Positions 62,766 through 64,000 of a stretch of 64,000 nt of DNA are shown here, piece by piece. The translations under genes and the position numbers were made by a program. Origin of the DNA: Flavobacterium johnsoniae UW101 (lineage in GTDB: Bacteria > Bacteroidota > Bacteroidia > Flavobacteriales > Flavobacteriaceae); contig NC_009441.1 in assembly GCF_000016645.1 (NCBI RefSeq), positions 3,720,001-3,784,000 of the forward strand. Direction: 5' to 3'. Numbering within the stretch: position 1 is the stretch's first letter; the number at the start of each line of letters is the position of its first letter. The notes under the pieces were generated by a model that was not told where the DNA came from, ran no database searches, and saw only the letters and a list, made by a program, of their open reading frames with translations.

Positions 62766-64000
62766 ATGGGACTTTATGATTTAATTAAAAAAAATAAAAA
62801 ATTAAATTTTATAGATGCAAACACTAAGGTTGTCAAAACATTTAACGATATACACGAATCTTTAGATATTGAAGATCTTCGTGCAGTTGTTTTCATTTAC
62901 AATGATAATCAACTGCCGGCAATCGAAGCATTTTTGAATTTTTATCAAAAAAAATATACAGTAGCCCTGCTTAATGCGGGGCTGCATCCTGAATTTAAAC
63001 AAAACCTGGAAAACGAATACAAACCAGCATATATCTTCGATCCGTCTAGAACGATTGTTGAAGATTATGATTTAAAACAGGTATCAAAAGACATATCTGT
63101 TTTTAAAAGAAAAGAAATTCGTCTCTACCCTATTCATGGCGATGTTAAGCTTTTAATGAGTACATCAGGAACCACAGGGTCGCCAAAATTTGTGAAAATT
63201 TCAGATGATAATCTGGTACAGAATGCTTTATCTATTATGGAGTACATGCCAATAACGGAACACGATGTTGTTCCGTTAAATGTACCTATTAATTTTGTGT
63301 ATGGCTTTTCGATTTTTACAACAAACTGTATAAAAGCAAATACAATTGTATGTACAGAAAGAGATGTGCTTCAAAAAGAATTCTGGTCAGATCTTGCAGA
63401 ATATGGCTACTCGACCTTAAGCGGCGTTCCTTATTTTTATGAGCTGCTGCATCGTTTTGGCTTCTTTAAAAAAGATACACCTTCTGTACGTTATTTCACC
63501 CATACGGGAGGAATGCTGAACCAAGAACTGGCAAACGTGATTTCAAATTATACCAATATTTACGATAAACAGTTTTTTGCGCAATACGGACAAACTGAAG
63601 CCAGCGGCAGAATGGCTTATTTACCGCCAAAAGATTTTGAGACGAAAGGAACATCAATAGGTTTTCCCGTCAAAAATGGAAGATTTGAAATTGATGAAAA
63701 CACAGGAGAACTTATTTATTACGGTCCTAATGTTTCCGGAGGTTATGCCAATAACATTTTCGATCTTCAGCATTATGACCAGACAGATAAACTTTATACC
63801 GGCGATCTGGCAGAAAAAGATGAATTGGGCTACTATCATATTAAAGGACGCATTAAACGTATTATGAAACTATTTGGAGTTCGTTTAAATCTTGATGAGG
63901 TTGAGGTTTTGCTTAAAAATCAACTGGGAGGCCAGACTTTTATCTGTATAAGTGTTCAGGATAAATATCTTGGTGTTATACATCAGGATGCTTCTTTACT
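62766..64000 (+). CDS. AMP-dependent acyl ligase, 3' end beyond window
   Basis: From ATG 62766 the frame is open to the right edge (411 codons), so the C terminus is missing. It is a member of the acyl-adenylating superfamily: A3 motif LLMSTSGTTGSPKFVKI, A5 FFAQYGQTEASGRM, A7 LYTGDLAEKDELGYYHIKGR, and the start of the A8 segment (IKRIMKLFGVRLNLDEVE). The first 110 residues are shorter than in common acyl-CoA synthetases. It probably activates a carboxylate and loads it on the adjacent carrier protein. The acid it activates cannot be read here. Confidence 0.88.
   Translation, partial: MGLYDLIKKNKKLNFIDANTKVVKTFNDIHESLDIEDLRAVVFIYNDNQLPAIEAFLNFYQKKYTVALLNAGLHPEFKQNLENEYKPAYIFDPSRTIVEDYDLKQVSKDISVFKRKEIRLYPIHGDVKLLMSTSGTTGSPKFVKISDDNLVQNALSIMEYMPITEHDVVPLNVPINFVYGFSIFTTNCIKANTIVCTERDVLQKEFWSDLAEYGYSTLSGVPYFYELLHRFGFFKKDTPSVRYFTHTGGMLNQELANVISNYTNIYDKQFFAQYGQTEASGRMAYLPPKDFETKGTSIGFPVKNGRFEIDENTGELIYYGPNVSGGYANNIFDLQHYDQTDKLYTGDLAEKDELGYYHIKGRIKRIMKLFGVRLNLDEVEVLLKNQLGGQTFICISVQDKYLGVIHQDASL

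Overview
The window is a 64 kb chromosomal piece of a Bacteroidota genome, most probably Flavobacterium or a close relative. The signs are low GC, weak ribosome binding sites, TAnnTTTG-type -7 promoter boxes, and gene content typical of flavobacteria (DUF6766 membrane protein, paired sulfatases, a Bacteroidota-type extracellular contractile injection system). No rRNA, tRNA, CRISPR array or transposase was seen.

Layout. 1-2904: an FAD/NAD(P)-binding oxidoreductase cut by the left edge, a Crp/Fnr regulator and a DinB-fold protein. 2936-7241 (minus strand): a five-gene stressosome-type module, RsbR, RsbS, RsbT, an RsbT-like ATPase fused to a SpoIIE/RsbX-type phosphatase, and a PAS histidine kinase with an RsbT/RsbW-like N-terminal domain. 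7348-11242: stress-associated genes (DUF6766 membrane protein, a 59-residue DUF2158-like protein, a large-subunit KatE catalase with a C-terminal DJ-1-like domain, a YciE/DUF892 ferritin-like protein). 11404-16168: two sulfatase genes with the same 20-bp dyad beyond both ends, and an unknown protein. 16350-22343: an XRE regulator, a large membrane-anchored YobI/KAP-like P-loop NTPase and an amino-acid permease.

22714-51774 is the main feature: about 29 kb of plus-strand genes encoding an apparently complete extracellular contractile injection system (eCIS, Afp/PVC/AlgoCIS relatives). It has a DUF4255 cap protein, sheath, two tube proteins, Afp6/7-like proteins, VgrG-like spike, PAAR tip, gp25-like wedge, two large baseplate proteins, a PKD-containing candidate fibre protein, a tape measure and the Afp15-type AAA ATPase. 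Between tape measure and ATPase lie accessory genes: a nucleotidyltransferase-like protein, two tandem paralogous GT-A glycosyltransferase-like proteins, two DUF4157 (eCIS core domain) cargo proteins and a peptidoglycan-binding CHAP peptidase. The enzymatic trio and the orphan C-terminal domains of the cargo proteins are the best candidates for undescribed biology.

51887-64000 is an NRPS-independent siderophore locus. A 2-oxoglutarate oxygenase gene is divergent from a nitroreductase, a PLP decarboxylase, an IucA/IucC synthetase fused at its C terminus to an IucB-like acyltransferase, a lysine/ornithine N-monooxygenase, a second IucA/IucC synthetase, a MATE exporter, an acyl carrier protein and an AMP-dependent ligase cut by the right edge. 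A plausible pathway is decarboxylation, N-hydroxylation, N-acylation and condensation with a carboxylate, then export. The carrier protein and ligase hint at a further acyl group or at an adjacent pathway.
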